Below are positions 25,723 to 34,058 of a stretch of 64,000 nt of DNA, piece by piece (positions within the stretch are counted from its first letter, which is position 1; every line of letters begins with the position of its first letter). The notes beneath the pieces are model-generated. The model was not told the origin of the DNA. It ran no database searches and saw only the letters and a program-made list of their open reading frames with translations. The position numbers and the translations under genes are program-made. Location of the stretch: contig NZ_FPCK01000001.1 in the NCBI RefSeq assembly GCF_900116545.1, forward strand, positions 1,798,001 to 1,862,000, in the 5' to 3' direction. Origin of the DNA: Devosia crocina. Its GTDB lineage: Bacteria > Pseudomonadota > Alphaproteobacteria > Rhizobiales > Devosiaceae.

Positions 25723-25786
25723 GAATCTCGGCTGTGCGGAGCTTATGCACAAGGGGGCCCATGCTTAACAATCGTTAAACGATTAA
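25723..25786 (-). promoter_or_regulatory. candidate cell-cycle control region upstream of mipZ
   Basis: A GANTC site (GAATC, 25723-25727), the CcrM methylation target, lies 22 bases before the mipZ start. Further up are three TTAA boxes at 25765, 25775 and 25783, within the palindrome AATCGTT-A-AACGATT (25770-25784). CtrA boxes are usually TTAA-N7-TTAA; here the spacings are 6 and 4, so the match is loose. In Caulobacter mipZ is controlled by CcrM methylation with GcrA; control here is inferred from the motifs. Confidence 0.4.
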
Positions 25787-25803
25787 CGCGGCTCAGGATC
25801 GGA

Positions 25804-26229
25804 TCACAAAAGCCCTAGCCGAGCCAGTTCTGCGGCGATCTCAGCCGAGTTTTCCGTGTCATTGGCTGCCATGTCGGGAGGTGCGTCCTTGGGCTGGAGA
25901 TAGCGCCAGCCCTGGAATGGCCGCTTCGGGTAAGGAAGCGTACGCAGGAGCTCGGGTGACATGATGATGTCGCAATAGTCCTTGCCCTCCGCGTCCGTGT
26001 AGGGCGCGAGCCGGAGGATGTGCTGCCGGCAGGTAATGGCGCCAGCGATCACCCAATAGATCGAGCTCACGCCCTCCATCTCCTCAGCCCGCTTCGGCAT
26101 CATGCGCGTGCGGTGAACATGCACGTCTTCGCCATAGTCTGCACCCCACCAATGGGCACGTTCGTTGCGGTAGCTTTCCAGCTCCTCGAAGCTTGAAATG
26201 CCGACGCAAAGCTTGACCATATGGATCAT
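25804..26229 (-). CDS. DUF1489 family protein
   Basis: 141-aa alphaproteobacterial protein of unknown function, recognised from VKLCVGISSFEELESY, YWVIAGAITCRQHILRL and the PFQGWRYLQPKDAPPD segment. Cytoplasmic; no catalytic motif is obvious. The ATG at 26229 overlaps the stop of the GST gene in ATGA form, pointing to coupling; a second ATG three codons later (MVKLCVG) is the alternative start. Confidence 0.83.
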   Translation of the reverse strand: MIHMVKLCVGISSFEELESYRNERAHWWGADYGEDVHVHRTRMMPKRAEEMEGVSSIYWVIAGAITCRQHILRLAPYTDAEGKDYCDIIMSPELLRTLPYPKRPFQGWRYLQPKDAPPDMAANDTENSAEIAAELARLGLL

Positions 26230-26903
26230 GCCAGAGTCCCGGCGGCCACCCGTCCCTGGATGACGTCGATCTCATCGTCATCCACGATCCAGGGCTCGTG
26301 CAATGCCAGGGTGAGCCAGTCCTGGAAGGCGGGCAGGCTGTAGATGGCTTCCACATAGGCGCTGGCCGTGTCGGAAACAGGCAGAGCGTATGTGCGAAGG
26401 CGCGTTGCCAGCGGGGCGAACATGGCATCGGCAGCAGTGAAAGCGCCGAACAGAAACGGTCCGCCCGAACGGCTCAGCAGTTGTCCCCAGAGCTGCTCTA
26501 CCCGATGAAGGTCCTTGCGGACCAGCTCAACATCCACCTTGCCGGAATGAGAGGCTCGCAGATTCATGGGCGCGTGGCTTCGAAGCCCCTGGAAGCCGGC
26601 ATGCATTTCCGAAGCTGCCGCGCGTGCCAGCGCTCGATCATCCCGATTCGCCGGCCAGATCTGCTTTTCCGGATGAAGGTCCGCCAGATATTCGATGATC
26701 GCCAGCGTTTCTGGAACGACCAGATCACCGTCAATAAGGACTGGTACCTTGCCCGTCGGAGATCGCTCGGCCAGCGTCTCGCGCCAGCTCTCGCCCGAGA
26801 GCATTAGTACCTCGTCCTCGAACGGGATTTCAAAATGACGCAGCACCAGCCAGGGACGCAGCGACCAGGTAGAATAGTTGCGGTTTCCGATCAGCAGCTT
26901 CAT
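26226..26903 (-). CDS. glutathione S-transferase family protein
   Basis: 225-aa thioredoxin-fold GST. The N-terminal domain opens KLLIGNRNYSTWSLRPWLVLRHFEI, with the putative catalytic Ser of RNYSTWS and the cis-Pro/Glu-Thr glutathione motif GKVPVLIDG...VPETLAIIEYLA. The helical C-terminal domain includes FLFGAFTAADAMFAPLATRL, matching the conserved N-capping box region. Substrate unknown. First gene of a pair with DUF1489. Confidence 0.92.
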   Translation of the reverse strand: MKLLIGNRNYSTWSLRPWLVLRHFEIPFEDEVLMLSGESWRETLAERSPTGKVPVLIDGDLVVPETLAIIEYLADLHPEKQIWPANRDDRALARAAASEMHAGFQGLRSHAPMNLRASHSGKVDVELVRKDLHRVEQLWGQLLSRSGGPFLFGAFTAADAMFAPLATRLRTYALPVSDTASAYVEAIYSLPAFQDWLTLALHEPWIVDDDEIDVIQGRVAAGTLA

Positions 26904-26927
26904 GCCAATAGCCTTGCTTCAAGAAGA

Positions 26928-26953
26928 AGGGCGCCCTGTTGGCGGGGCGCCCT
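26928..26953 (-). terminator. terminator of the 33-codon gene
   Basis: Perfect 9-bp stem AGGGCGCCC / GGGCGCCCT with an 8-base loop. On the minus strand it is followed by TTCTTCTTG. It lies 35 bases after the stop of the small membrane-protein gene and 25 bases before the GST start, so it closes the small gene's transcript. Confidence 0.75.
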
Positions 26954-26987
26954 CTCCTAATTCCTTTCAGTGAAGAATGCCAGCGCG

Positions 26988-27089
26988 CTAGACGCTGGCT
27001 ACGACCGAGATAATAAGCCCCATCGAAGCGAGGCAGATAATTGCCCAGCTCATCGATCGCCAAGCCATGGTCTTCGGTTGACTGCGCAT
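26988..27089 (-). CDS. 33-residue single-span membrane protein
   Basis: A very short gene: MRSQPKTMAW starts a basic, polar head, and WAIICLASMGLIISVVASV forms one membrane span running to the stop. By the positive-inside rule the N terminus faces the cytoplasm. GGGAG lies 8 bases before the ATG and a terminator follows the stop, so it looks like a stand-alone transcript rather than a chance frame. I know of no family for it. Small peptides of this kind usually regulate a membrane complex; the upstream mgtE is a neighbour, but no link is shown. Confidence 0.55.
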   Translation of the reverse strand: MRSQPKTMAWRSMSWAIICLASMGLIISVVASV

Positions 27090-27222
27090 ATGTGTTGCTC
27101 CCTGTCAGCCGTTCACTCCGGCCCTGTCACAGGCCGGTCATAGAGCGTTAACGGTGCGCCATGTGGTTAGCAAGCGACCTTTTTGCAACACCCAATCGGG
27201 CGAAATCGCGCCGTAACGGAGG

Positions 27223-28638
27223 CTAGAACAGGCCGAACCAAAGGCCTGCGATACCCAAAAAGGCGAAGAAACCAACGACATCGGTGATGGTCGTCACGAA
27301 CACTGCCGAGGCGATAGCAGGATCCGCCTTGAACTTGTTGAGTGTCAGCGGGATCAAAATTCCGGTCGTGCCGGCAACGATCATGTTGGTTATCATGGCC
27401 AAAGCGATGACGATGCCGAGCTGCGGATCGCTGTAGCGAAGCCAGGTCACGATTCCGATCAAGATGGCGAAGATCACGCCATTAATGAAGCCGACTATCA
27501 TCTCTCGACGAATAAGCCGTTTCAGGCGACTGCCTTCGAGCTCACGCATGGCAATGGCTCGCACCGTAACCGTCATAGTCTGAGCGCCAGCATTGCCCCC
27601 CATCGAGGCGACGATGGGCATCAGGACAGCAAGCTCGACCATCTGGTCTATGGTCGCGCCAAAAAGCCCGATCACCAGAGACACCAGCACAGCGGCAACA
27701 AGGTTCACCACCAGCCAGGGCACGCGACTGCGCACTGTGTCGACCGTGGTGTCGGACAGGTCCTCATCGCCCACGCCTGCGAGCAACTTGATATCCTCGT
27801 CAGCCTCTTCGGTGATGACGTCCACCATGTCGTCGATGGTCAAGACGCCCACGAGCCGGCCACTTTCATCGACGACGCCAACCTCCACAAGGTCATAGCG
27901 CTCGAAGGTGCGGGCAGCTTCTTCCTGATCCTCAGAAGCATCGACCAGAACCAGATTGGTATTCATGATCGCTTCGATACGAGTGGCGCGCTGCGAGCGC
28001 AGCACCCGATCGAGCGGCAGAGTGCCAAGCACGGTGTAGCCGGCATCGACCACATAAATCTGGTAGAATTCGTCCGGCAGATCGCGCTGAGACCGCATGT
28101 AGTCGATCATCTGCCCCACCGTCCAGAAGGGCGGAATGGCGATGAAGTCGGTCTGCATGCGCCTTCCGGCGGAGTCCTCGGGAAAATCGAGGCTGCGCTT
28201 GAGGCTCAGGCGTTCGAATGTCGGCAAGGCCGACAGGATCTCGTTCTGATCGGCTTCTTCAAGGTCCTCGAGAATCGCTACCGCGTCATCGCTGTCCAGC
28301 GCTGCCACGCCGCGCGCGATTTCGGCGTTGGGCAGCGCTTCCATCAGCTCCAGACGGATGCTCTCGTCGACTTCGGTCAGCGCCGAGTAATCAAACTGGT
28401 CACCGAGCAGGCGCACCAGCGCCACGCGCTCATCGTGATCGAGATATTCGAGAACGTCGCCGACATCGGAGATGTGCAGGGGCTCCATGACGAGCGCAAC
28501 ATCTTCAGCACGGCGCGCTCCCAGAAAGGCGCGCAACCGCTCGAGCCAAAGCGGACTGATACGATCGTCCGCATCGCGGAACGCGCCGGCTTCCATCCCG
28601 GGCTGATTGCCGGGTTCGGTTTCGAAATCGCTGCTCAT
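27223..28638 (-). CDS. mgtE: magnesium transporter MgtE
   Basis: Inner-membrane Mg2+ channel gated by cytoplasmic Mg2+. From the ATG at 28638 (AAGGG upstream) the product is 471 aa. The MgtE N domain (about 30-130) is followed by two CBS domains (IMNTNLVLVDASEDQEEAA; LVGVLTIDDMVDVI) and about five membrane spans in the C-terminal third, with the pore segment VLMPIVASMGGNAGAQT and the C-terminal TDVVGFFAFLG. The frame is open to 28692, but the extra 18 residues are not typical. Confidence 0.95.
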   Translation of the reverse strand: MSSDFETEPGNQPGMEAGAFRDADDRISPLWLERLRAFLGARRAEDVALVMEPLHISDVGDVLEYLDHDERVALVRLLGDQFDYSALTEVDESIRLELMEALPNAEIARGVAALDSDDAVAILEDLEEADQNEILSALPTFERLSLKRSLDFPEDSAGRRMQTDFIAIPPFWTVGQMIDYMRSQRDLPDEFYQIYVVDAGYTVLGTLPLDRVLRSQRATRIEAIMNTNLVLVDASEDQEEAARTFERYDLVEVGVVDESGRLVGVLTIDDMVDVITEEADEDIKLLAGVGDEDLSDTTVDTVRSRVPWLVVNLVAAVLVSLVIGLFGATIDQMVELAVLMPIVASMGGNAGAQTMTVTVRAIAMRELEGSRLKRLIRREMIVGFINGVIFAILIGIVTWLRYSDPQLGIVIALAMITNMIVAGTTGILIPLTLNKFKADPAIASAVFVTTITDVVGFFAFLGIAGLWFGLF

Positions 28639-28778
28639 CGGGAGCCCTTTGCGTATCCTGGGGGTTTCAGGGGCAAGGCAAGCAGTAGCCAATCGGCGGC
28701 GCTGACGCCAGACCGTGGACCTGAAGTTTCTGCGATTTTATGCTTTATGTTAGTCCCGAGCCATCTGAGGAGGTGCAC

Positions 28779-29135
28779 ATGTCGAAAACTGAGGATCTCG
28801 ACGGAGTCTTCAAGCGGATAGAGGCTCTGGCCGATACTAGGAGACTCGAGAGCGTTGCACGATCAACCAGCTATGGAACGCCTGCTCTCAAGGTGGGGGA
28901 TCGAGCATTCGTTCGATTGCTCGATAGCGACACGCTAGTGCTTCAGTGTCCTCTTGAACAGAAGGTCCTCCTTATGGAAATTTCGCCCGACATTTACTAC
29001 GAAACCGATCACTATATAGGTCATGAAGCCTTGCTGATGCGGTTGTCCGCGGTTTCCGATGAAGAGTTGAGCCTCAGGCTCGAGGATGCCTGGCGCTTCA
29101 AAGGGCCCGGCAACTTGGCGGAAGAAAAAACTTAG
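28779..29135 (+). CDS. MmcQ/YjbR-family protein
   Basis: 118-aa protein of the MmcQ/YjbR fold, sometimes annotated as DNA-binding. The start MSKTEDLDGVFKRIEAL has GAGGAGG upstream, which decides it over the frame opening at 28740. Typical features are SYGTPALKVGDRAFVRL and CPLEQKVLLMEISPDIYYETDHYIGH. Biological role unknown. Monocistronic or cotranscribed with the next gene. Confidence 0.8.
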   Translation: MSKTEDLDGVFKRIEALADTRRLESVARSTSYGTPALKVGDRAFVRLLDSDTLVLQCPLEQKVLLMEISPDIYYETDHYIGHEALLMRLSAVSDEELSLRLEDAWRFKGPGNLAEEKT

Positions 29136-29198
29136 GACGTGTGTCGACGGGGCGCATTCCGATACGTCAAAGAGGCGAACACGCTACCGGAGGCAACA

Positions 29199-29726
29199 TT
29201 GCTCGATACCGCTCGACTAGCTTGCTCCTGCGGCAAGTTTCATCTCGAAGTGCTCGGCGCCCCGTTTATCACGACGGAGTGCCACTGCAATTCCTGCCGA
29301 CAAGCGGCGACACGGATGCGCACGACTCCCACCATGGTCAGTACAAATGGCGGCACGCCCTTTGTACTCTATCGCAAGGACCGCGTCCGGTTTCCGGACG
29401 GATTGTCTCTTCTACGCGGCTACCGTCTCAGCGAAACGGCGCCGACGCGCCGCGTTGTTACAAGCTGCTGCAATAGTCCGGTATTATTGGAGTTCGCCGG
29501 AGCGCACTGGTTGAGCCTATATGCCAGCTTTTGGCCAGCGGACACCCGTCCCGCTGTTGAGATCAGAACAATGACGAGCGACCTTCCTCCCGGCACGGAG
29601 TTGGACGATAGTTTGCCTGCCGGTCGACGGACCACCTTAGGCTTCTACGTCAGATTGCTCGGCGCCTGGATCGCCATGGGCTTTAAGAGCCCCAAGATCC
29701 AAATCGCTGAAGAAGTTGCCGAGTGA
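29199..29726 (+). CDS. GFA/CENP-V-family zinc-binding protein
   Basis: 175-aa protein with the GFA-type zinc motif: CSCGKFHLEVLG followed by ECHCNSCRQAA, four cysteines placed as in glutathione-dependent formaldehyde-activating enzyme (Gfa) homologues. The start is a TTG at 29199, with CGGAGG five bases ahead; the open frame upstream to 29139 overlaps the previous gene's end region and lacks a ribosome binding site. Most relatives have no proven enzyme activity. Confidence 0.75.
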   Translation: MLDTARLACSCGKFHLEVLGAPFITTECHCNSCRQAATRMRTTPTMVSTNGGTPFVLYRKDRVRFPDGLSLLRGYRLSETAPTRRVVTSCCNSPVLLEFAGAHWLSLYASFWPADTRPAVEIRTMTSDLPPGTELDDSLPAGRRTTLGFYVRLLGAWIAMGFKSPKIQIAEEVAE

Positions 29727-29774
29727 AACTCATCCCCGCTCGCCGGTGTTACGCCATGAGCAACGGAGGCGAGA

Positions 29775-30107
29775 ATGGACGACCTGTGGGCTCTCGAACG
29801 CCGGCTATGGCTTGAAGGCGCGGATGCCTATTCGGACCTCATGGCCGATGCATGCGTGATGATCTTCGGACCGATGGGAATCATGCAGCGCGCGGCGATT
29901 CTCGAAAGCTTGCAGCAGGCTCCGCGCTGGACCACAGTGTCGTTCCATGAAGAAACCATAGCGTCGAACATCAAAACGGCGGTGCTTGCCTATCGGACTA
30001 CCGCGTCGCGGTATGGCGCAAAGGAATATAGCGCGCTTTGCTGCTCGACCTATGTGCAGGACGGTGGAGGCTGGAAAATACTGGCGCACCAGCAAACGCC
30101 ACTCTGA
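29775..30107 (+). CDS. NTF2-like/DUF4440 domain protein
   Basis: 110-aa single-domain protein of the NTF2 (SnoaL-like) fold: a helix LWALERRLWLEGADAY, the strand VMIFGPMGIMQRAAIL, then a sheet ending in CCSTYVQDGGGWKILAHQQTP. Such proteins are often cofactor-free enzymes or binding domains; role unknown. It is closed by the terminator at 30118. Confidence 0.8.
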   Translation: MDDLWALERRLWLEGADAYSDLMADACVMIFGPMGIMQRAAILESLQQAPRWTTVSFHEETIASNIKTAVLAYRTTASRYGAKEYSALCCSTYVQDGGGWKILAHQQTPL

Positions 30108-30117
30108 AGCGAAAACA

Positions 30118-30143
30118 AAAAAGCTGCCCGAAGGCAGCTTTTT
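30118..30143 (+). terminator. rho-independent terminator
   Basis: Perfect 11-bp stem AAAAAGCTGCC / GGCAGCTTTTT with loop CGAA, followed by TGTGTGTC. It is 10 bases past the stop of the DUF4440 gene and ahead of the convergent tRNA-Leu, so it may serve both. Confidence 0.9.
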
Positions 30144-30164
30144 GTGTGTCATCCACTAGATGAC

Positions 30165-30249
30165 TGGTGCGGTCGAGAAGACTCGAACTTCCACGCCTTG
30201 CGGCACAGCGACCTCAACGCTGCGCGTCTACCAATTCCGCCACGACCGC
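30165..30249 (-). tRNA. tRNA-Leu (anticodon GAG)
   Basis: 85-nt class II tRNA on the minus strand, with encoded CCA. Acceptor stem GCGGTCG/CGACCGC; anticodon stem CAGCG/CGCTG around TTGAGGT gives anticodon GAG, reading CUC and CUU. It has a long variable arm and a GTTCGAGTC T loop. This is the second tRNA-Leu isoacceptor of the window. Confidence 0.96.
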
Positions 30250-30395
30250 ACTGTGTGGTAGAAGCTTCGCGCCGAAGCGGCGAAGCGAGCGGGGATGTAG
30301 CAAAGGAGTTGGCGGACCACAAGCACCTAAATGGAGATTTCTTCAGAGGCCTGTGGAGAATGGAAACCTTTCGCGCTCTTGGACGGCGCAAGCGC

Positions 30396-30629
30396 TCAGC
30401 CCTGCTTGTACACTTTCTCGGTGACAAGCACGCGAAGCTGCCCGTCTTCCACATTCACCTCGCCACGGGCAATCAGTGTATGGTTGGCATAGATGGAAAG
30501 CGGATCGCTCTCGGTCTGTTCGAGCTCGATCACGGCTCCGCGGCCCATGCGCAGCAAATGATGGATGGGCATGACGGTCGCACCCAGTTCGACGGTGATA
30601 TCGACTTCAATATTGTCCAGCGTGCTCAT
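30396..30629 (-). CDS. stand-alone FliN-like SpoA-domain protein
   Basis: 77-aa protein made of one SpoA (FliM/FliN C-terminal) domain: STLDNIEVDITVELGATVMPIHHLLRMGRGAVIEL followed by a strand LIARGEVNVEDGQLRVLVTEKV. This matches the FliN core of the flagellar C ring or, in other systems, type III secretion C-ring proteins. The N-terminal extension of FliN is missing, and no flagellar gene is nearby. The ATG at 30629 is chosen since the frame upstream is non-conserved; its ribosome binding site is weak. It may be the genuine FliN of this organism or a paralogue. Confidence 0.75.
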   Translation of the reverse strand: MSTLDNIEVDITVELGATVMPIHHLLRMGRGAVIELEQTESDPLSIYANHTLIARGEVNVEDGQLRVLVTEKVYKQG

Positions 30630-30704
30630 AGATAAGTTCTTAGACGGACCGCTGCGCAGGATGCCGGCGGGCTTCACAGGGTTAAGGATTGCTCAGGCTT
30701 GGTT

Positions 30705-31442
30705 ATGGAAGTCTTAACGAGAGCGGACGAGGCGTGCCAAATTCGATCGAAGTTGCATCGCGAGGATGGCGAAGCGGTCGATTGGGTTCAGTTTGAAGGC
30801 AAGCAGGATTATCCGGCGATGCTGAGTGCCATGGAGCGGCAGGCAGCACTTGTCGCGGCAGGCGAGGCACCGGAAGCGGTCTGGTTACTCGAACACCCCC
30901 CGCTCTATACCGGAGGCACCTCGGCGCAGCCTCAGGACCTGATCAAAGCCCGGTTCCCTGTGTTCCCGGCTGGCCGGGGTGGTCAGTACACCTATCATGG
31001 CCCGGGACAGCGCATAGCCTATGTCATGCTGGATCTGACGAAGCGCGGGCGCGACATTCGCTGCCTCGTAAAAGGACTGGAACAATGGGTGATCGATACG
31101 CTCGAAGCCCACAACATCGTTGGTGAGCGCCGTGAAGGCCGAGTCGGCGTCTGGGTCAGGCGGCCGGAGAAGGGAACGGGGCGCGAAGACAAGATCGCGG
31201 CGATCGGCGTTCGCGTGCGAAAATGGGTGACCTTCCACGGCATCTCGCTCAATATCGCGCCAGATCTGACCCATTACGACGGCATCGTGCCCTGCGGCAT
31301 TACCGATCAGGGGGTGACGAGTTTCGAGGATCTGGGCCAGCTCGTTCTCATGGAAGAGGTCGATTCTGTTTTGCGGTCCCGATTCGAAATCATCTTCGGA
31401 CCCACCCAAACCGTTTCCAGCGCTCTTGCCACACCCATCTGA
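30705..31442 (+). CDS. lipB: lipoyl(octanoyl) transferase
   Basis: Transfers octanoyl from ACP to lipoyl domains of 2-oxoacid dehydrogenases. The 245-aa product contains [32 protein letters not shown], the catalytic Lys163 in DKIAAIGVR and Cys197 in GIVPCGI, giving the Cys/Lys dyad of the family. Start is set to the ATG at 30705; a TTG at 30699 is also in frame. It is divergent from the FliN-like gene and 41 bases ahead of the DUF4282 gene. Confidence 0.95.
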   Translation: MEVLTRADEACQIRSKLHREDGEAVDWVQFEGKQDYPAMLSAMERQAALVAAGEAPEAVWLLEHPPLYTGGTSAQPQDLIKARFPVFPAGRGGQYTYHGPGQRIAYVMLDLTKRGRDIRCLVKGLEQWVIDTLEAHNIVGERREGRVGVWVRRPEKGTGREDKIAAIGVRVRKWVTFHGISLNIAPDLTHYDGIVPCGITDQGVTSFEDLGQLVLMEEVDSVLRSRFEIIFGPTQTVSSALATPI

Positions 31443-31482
31443 GCCCATAATTTGGCAGCATGATCGAATCGAGGATCCCGGC

Positions 31483-32004
31483 ATGACCACGGATGACCTG
31501 AAACGCCTACTCACCCGCCAGACGCTGTTCCGGCTCGACGCTGTTCTGTCACCGAGGCTGGTGCCGATTCTCTATGCCCTTGGTTTAGCGGCGATCCTGC
31601 TATGGGCCATAAACCACTTCTTCTTCCGCTTCGGCATGGGCTTCGGCAATGGGCTATGGGGCTTGTTGGAAATCGTGGTCTTCGGGCTCACGGCTTTCTT
31701 TGCCCTGCGCATCGGGTGCGAAGCCCTGCTTGTATGGTTTCGGGCAAATGAGGCGACGGGAGCCACGGTTACCCGGCCCCGCTACTCTGCTTCGCTGCTC
31801 GATGAAGTGCGCGATGCCATTCGCGACCTCGCCGAGCGCGATGATGAAACCGATTATGCCGAAGCAGATAACTACTATTCTCCGGCAACCGATCTTCCAC
31901 CCGATATGGCAGAGGAGGTCCGGCGAGAACCCTCGACAAGCGCTGGCGAGCCGTTCAAGCCGCGGCGCACCGCCAAGCGTACTCCACCTTCGTCAATCAC
32001 ATGA
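31483..32004 (+). CDS. DUF4282 domain membrane protein
   Basis: 173-aa inner-membrane protein. Two spans within LVPILYALGLAAILLWAI and GLWGLLEIVVFGLTAFFAL carry the DUF4282 signature (FRLDAVLSPRLVPILYALG). The C-terminal half is acidic and soluble, then ends in a basic KPRRTAKRTPPS tail. Function unknown. Start: ATG at 31483 behind GAGGATC; the frame extends earlier into lipB without support. Closed by the terminator at 32008. Confidence 0.82.
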   Translation: MTTDDLKRLLTRQTLFRLDAVLSPRLVPILYALGLAAILLWAINHFFFRFGMGFGNGLWGLLEIVVFGLTAFFALRIGCEALLVWFRANEATGATVTRPRYSASLLDEVRDAIRDLAERDDETDYAEADNYYSPATDLPPDMAEEVRREPSTSAGEPFKPRRTAKRTPPSSIT

Positions 32005-32007
32005 AAA

Positions 32008-32033
32008 GGCCGCCGGAGATTTCTCCGGCGGCC
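32008..32033. terminator. terminator between convergent DUF4282 and DoxX genes
   Basis: Perfect 12-bp stem GGCCGCCGGAGA / TCTCCGGCGGCC around TT, immediately after the DUF4282 stop and followed by CTTCTCT. On the other strand it starts 26 bases beyond the DoxX stop, preceded by AAAA on plus (TTTT on minus), so it should act both ways. Confidence 0.85.
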
Positions 32034-32059
32034 CTTCTCTCATTTCACTGCGGCAAGGC

Positions 32060-32437
32060 TTACTGCTTGTTGACGCTCCAGGCGCCTGGGCCAGCGAAGA
32101 CGAGGTAGAGGAACACAAAGCAGAAGAGCACTGCAGCGTCACCGCCATTGTTGACCGGGAAGAAATTGGACGGAGCATGCGCCATCCAATAGGCCACTGC
32201 CATGGTGCCAGAGGCGACAAATGCCGCCGGGCGGGTGAAAAAGCCGATAGCGATCAGCACGCCGGTGATAATTTCAATGACGCCTGCGATCCACGGCATC
32301 GAGAAGGCTTCCGGAGCCCACTCAGCTGCGGGGAATCCAAGCAGCTTCTGGGTGCCATGGGCGAGAAACAGGAGCGCCGTGATGATACGCAGCACGGCGA
32401 GGGCCTGCGGCGCATAGGCGGAGAGACGATCGAACAT
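32060..32437 (-). CDS. DoxX-family membrane protein
   Basis: 125-aa protein with four predicted spans, typical of DoxX/DoxD-like proteins: ALAVLRIITALLFLAHGTQK, a second hairpin with GVIEIITGVLIAIGFFTRPAAFVASG and a final LFCFVFLYLVFAGPG. Members take part in envelope redox or thiol homeostasis in some bacteria; the role here is unknown. The ATG at 32437 with CCGGAG is preferred over upstream starts. Divergent from rimO. Confidence 0.85.
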   Translation of the reverse strand: MFDRLSAYAPQALAVLRIITALLFLAHGTQKLLGFPAAEWAPEAFSMPWIAGVIEIITGVLIAIGFFTRPAAFVASGTMAVAYWMAHAPSNFFPVNNGGDAAVLFCFVFLYLVFAGPGAWSVNKQ

Positions 32438-32610
32438 TTTGAACTCCGGAGTGCTGCGCCATCTTGGCGCGGGAGCAAGACGCCTAACCCAGGTTATAAG
32501 CAGCTCAAAACGAACATTTAGGAACACACTGTTCGCTGAACCCGCTCTACACCCTGCCCTGCTTCCCATTTTGCGAAGGTCTGCTACCAATCATGTGAGG
32601 GGCAGTCACA

Positions 32611-32639
32611 TTGCGTAACCGTCCAAGTTTCTGTATGAC
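32611..32639 (+). promoter_or_regulatory. candidate sigma-70 promoter of rimO
   Basis: TTGCGT (32611-32616), 17 bases, TATGAC (32634-32639), placing transcription start about 30 bases before the rimO ATG. Both boxes match the alphaproteobacterial housekeeping consensus in part. Confidence 0.4.
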
Positions 32640-32675
32640 GCGCCATCCTTCCCACTTCCGGAATTTTGCACGCGC

Positions 32676-34001
32676 ATGACTCAGGCGCCTAAAATCGGTT
32701 TAGTCAGCCTCGGCTGCCCCAAGGCGCTCGTTGACAGCGAGCGCATCATGACGACGCTGCGCGCGCAGGGCTATTCGTTCAGTCGCGACTATGCAGGCGC
32801 CGATATTGTCCTGGTCAACACGTGCGGCTTTCTGGACAGTGCCAAGCAGGAAAGCCTTGAGGCCATCGGAGAAGCGCTCAACGAGAATGGTCGCGTGATC
32901 GTTACCGGTTGCCTCGGCGTGGAGGAGAGCCTGATCCGCGAAACGCATCCCAATGTGCTCGCGATCACTGGCCCGCATCAATATGAGAGCGTCGTGACAG
33001 CTGTGCACGACCACCTGCCGCCAGTTCCGAACAGGTTCATGGATCTGGTGCCGGAAAGCGGCCTCAAGCTGACGCCGCGGCATTACGCCTATCTGAAGAT
33101 TTCCGAAGGCTGCAACAATCGCTGCTCCTTCTGCATCATCCCGCAAATCCGCGGCGATCTTGCCTCGCGCCCGGCCGCCGGCATTCTATCGGAGGCTGAA
33201 GGTTTGATCCGTTCCGGGGTCAAGGAACTGCTGGTCATTTCCCAGGATACGAGCGCCTACGGCCTCGACCTGAAATATGCCACCTCGAAGTATCGCGGCC
33301 GCGAGGTAAAGGCCAAGTTCTACGACCTCGCCAAGGAACTGGGCGAACTCGGCGCCTGGGTGCGCCTTCACTACGTCTATCCCTACCCCCATGTCGACCC
33401 AGTTATGGAACTGATGGCGGAAGGCCTGGTGCTGCCCTATCTTGACATTCCTTTCCAGCACGCCTCGCCCAACGTGCTCAAGGCCATGCGCCGCCCGGCC
33501 CATCAGGAAAAAACGCTCAATCGCATTCTCGACTGGAAGCGCCAGGTCCCTGACCTGACCGTCCGCTCGAACTTCATCGTCGGCTTCCCGGGCGAGACCG
33601 AAGAAGATTTCGAGATGCTTCTCGACTTCATCGAGGAAGCCGAGATCGATCGTGCTGGCTGCTTCAAGTATGAGCCCGTGACTGGCGCCACCGCTAACGA
33701 ACTCGACGGTGTGGTGCCCGATGAAGTCAAGGAAGAGCGCTTCGCCCAGCTTATGGAGGTGGCCCAGAACGTCTCCTTCCATCAGCTGCAGAAGAAGGTC
33801 GGCCGCACTATCGACGTCATCGTTGATGACGTTCGCCCAGAAGAAAATCGGGTTATCGCGCGCTCGAAGTGGGATGCGCCCGAGATAGATGGGCAGGTGA
33901 TCGTCGACAATGCCGCCGGTATCAAGATCGGCGACATCGTTCCGGTTGTTGTCACCGACAACGACGAGTACGACCTTTTCGCCGTTCCGGCCGCGAACTG
34001 A
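32676..34001 (+). CDS. rimO: ribosomal protein S12 methylthiotransferase RimO
   Basis: Radical SAM enzyme that methylthiolates an Asp of ribosomal protein S12. The 441-aa protein has the N-terminal MTTase domain with cluster cysteines C14, C50 and C79, the radical SAM motif C146-x3-C150-x2-C153 (CNNRCSFC), and a C-terminal TRAM domain (from about 365, [11 protein letters not shown]). The [14 protein letters not shown] opening separates RimO from MiaB. ATG at 32676; terminator at 34019. Confidence 0.96.
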   Translation: MTQAPKIGLVSLGCPKALVDSERIMTTLRAQGYSFSRDYAGADIVLVNTCGFLDSAKQESLEAIGEALNENGRVIVTGCLGVEESLIRETHPNVLAITGPHQYESVVTAVHDHLPPVPNRFMDLVPESGLKLTPRHYAYLKISEGCNNRCSFCIIPQIRGDLASRPAAGILSEAEGLIRSGVKELLVISQDTSAYGLDLKYATSKYRGREVKAKFYDLAKELGELGAWVRLHYVYPYPHVDPVMELMAEGLVLPYLDIPFQHASPNVLKAMRRPAHQEKTLNRILDWKRQVPDLTVRSNFIVGFPGETEEDFEMLLDFIEEAEIDRAGCFKYEPVTGATANELDGVVPDEVKEERFAQLMEVAQNVSFHQLQKKVGRTIDVIVDDVRPEENRVIARSKWDAPEIDGQVIVDNAAGIKIGDIVPVVVTDNDEYDLFAVPAAN

Positions 34002-34018
34002 GAACGGCGCATCGACTG

Positions 34019-34041
34019 GATCCCCGCGCATTGCGGGGATC
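34019..34041 (+). terminator. terminator of rimO
   Basis: Perfect 9-bp stem GATCCCCGC / GCGGGGATC with loop GCATT, followed by ATTTTGG, 18 bases after the rimO stop and 18 bases before the DMT-transporter start. Confidence 0.85.
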
Positions 34042-34058
34042 ATTTTGGCGGCGGCAGA

